From NCBI GenBank assembly GCA_031278395.1, contig JAITKM010000063.1:1-15293 (forward strand): a stretch of 15,293 bases of DNA. The letters are read 5' to 3'. The DNA is from Deltaproteobacteria bacterium. Its GTDB lineage: Bacteria; Bdellovibrionota_C; UBA2361; SZUA-149; JAITKM01. The notes under the pieces are model-generated. The model was not told the origin of the DNA, did no database searches, and saw only the letters and a program-made list of their open reading frames with translations. This document shows, piece after piece, positions 15,066-15,293 of the stretch. The position numbers and the translations under genes are program-made. Each line of letters starts with the position of its first letter. The stretch's first letter is position 1.

Positions 15066-15226
15066 TTGTAACAAAGATGTAATATTTAATCTCCAACCAT
15101 TCTTTTCCTAATATTTTTTTCTAATTCCACCGAAATTGATTTCTGAATGGATAAGAAAACAATTTCCTATCAGTATTAAAGTTGTAAATTTCACTGTGCT
15201 TGCACACAAGCAAACACAAATTTTAG
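15066..15226. repeat. right arm of the long inverted repeat; flagellin-like leader
   Basis: This is the reverse complement of 1-161, with 2 mismatches in 161. It ends 34 bases before the flagellin-like ATG in the visible match; the left arm is cut by the window, so the true arm may extend into the gene. Internal features: two mutually exclusive small hairpins, TGTGC-TT-GCACA (15195-15206) and TGCTTG-CACA-CAAGCA (15197-15212), and an ATGGA motif at 15147-15151. I find no good sigma-28 or sigma-54 promoter. The remaining sequence between the terminator and the arm (14988-15065) holds nothing I can name. Confidence 0.93.
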
Positions 15227-15243
15227 ACATTATTATATATTCC

Positions 15244-15250
15244 AAGGAGG
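15244..15250 (+). promoter_or_regulatory. ribosome-binding site of the flagellin-like gene
   Basis: AAGGAGG is a full Shine-Dalgarno match 10 bases before the ATG, the strongest in the window. It suits a highly expressed structural protein and fixes the start at 15261. Confidence 0.85.
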
Positions 15251-15260
15251 AATTAGCTAT

Positions 15261-15293
15261 ATGGCAATTACAATTAACTCGAACGTAAGTTCA
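15261..15293 (+). CDS. flagellin-like protein, N-terminus only (cut by window end)
   Basis: Eleven codons are visible, encoding MAITINSNVSS. This matches the conserved flagellin D0 start (M-A-x-x-I-N-T/S-N), which polymerises into the flagellar filament after export by the flagellar type III system. The strong ribosome-binding site and the long leader support an abundant structural protein. The call rests on only 11 residues, so it is a good but unproven match. The leader is duplicated in inverted orientation at the left end of the window. Confidence 0.7.
   Translation, partial: MAITINSNVSS

Noticed and set aside
14905-15096. Minus-strand 63-codon open frame
   Set aside because: It covers the HPr terminator and the repeat arm, has no ribosome-binding site and no protein-like composition.
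1-15226. A composite transposon bounded by the inverted repeat
   Set aside because: No transposase or integrase gene lies inside, the content is mostly housekeeping genes, and the arm is a gene leader, so a duplicated flagellin locus explains it better.
14988-15260. Sigma-28 or sigma-54 promoter for the flagellin-like gene
   Set aside because: TAAAG motifs occur but without a GCCGATAA-type -10 at the right distance, and no TGGCAC/TTGC pair is present.
1-15293. tRNA or rRNA genes
   Set aside because: No T-loop-like GGTTCRAAYCC with a matching cloverleaf, and no rRNA-like conserved blocks, were found in the intergenic regions.

Overview
The window reads as an AT-rich chromosomal segment from a Gram-negative (diderm) and probably flagellated bacterium. 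The diderm signs are an outer-membrane beta-barrel gene remnant and a kinase of the KdkA/WaaP lipopolysaccharide-core type. Motility is suggested by a gene start at the right edge that looks like flagellin. The topoisomerase I resembles the cyanobacterial type: several glycine-rich C-terminal repeats, no cysteine zinc fingers, and a family-like GKDFDPSTGKL segment. A lineage near Cyanobacteria (Melainabacteria or Margulisbacteria type) is therefore a reasonable guess. It is inference only, as there is no rRNA in the window.

Layout. Positions 1-161 are one arm of a long inverted repeat whose other arm (15066-15226) is the leader of the flagellin-like gene. Then come feoB and feoA (minus strand, 4-bp overlap, ferrous iron uptake) and a 333-bp intergenic region with candidate regulatory repeats. 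Next are a membrane-anchored HExxH metallopeptidase and, directly abutting it, a beta-barrel gene without its 5' end. A 422-bp non-coding stretch follows, holding a palindromic repeat and the topA start region. topA and ilvE are on the plus strand and converge on a minus-strand operon trxA - LPS-type kinase - yicC (transcribed in that order). A 555-bp stretch holds the frameshifted remains of a minus-strand gene. UDP-glucose pyrophosphorylase (plus) then converges on a MoxR-like AAA+ ATPase (minus), with a second copy of the palindromic repeat between them. The right end holds two strong hairpins, an HPr-like protein, a clear terminator, the second repeat arm and the flagellin-like start.

How the genes work together. 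Most are housekeeping: iron uptake (feoAB), DNA topology (topA), branched-chain amino acids (ilvE), redox (trxA), RNA turnover (yicC). The kinase and UDP-glucose pyrophosphorylase both fit envelope polysaccharide or LPS synthesis. No complete, obviously new multi-gene system is visible. The parts most worth a second look are the 161-bp inverted repeat that puts the same leader at both ends of the segment; the isolated HPr with hairpins on both sides next to flagellin; the sharp composition break and gene truncation near 4170; the decayed gene at 11378-11627; and the dispersed CACAGAG/CTCTGTG palindromes.
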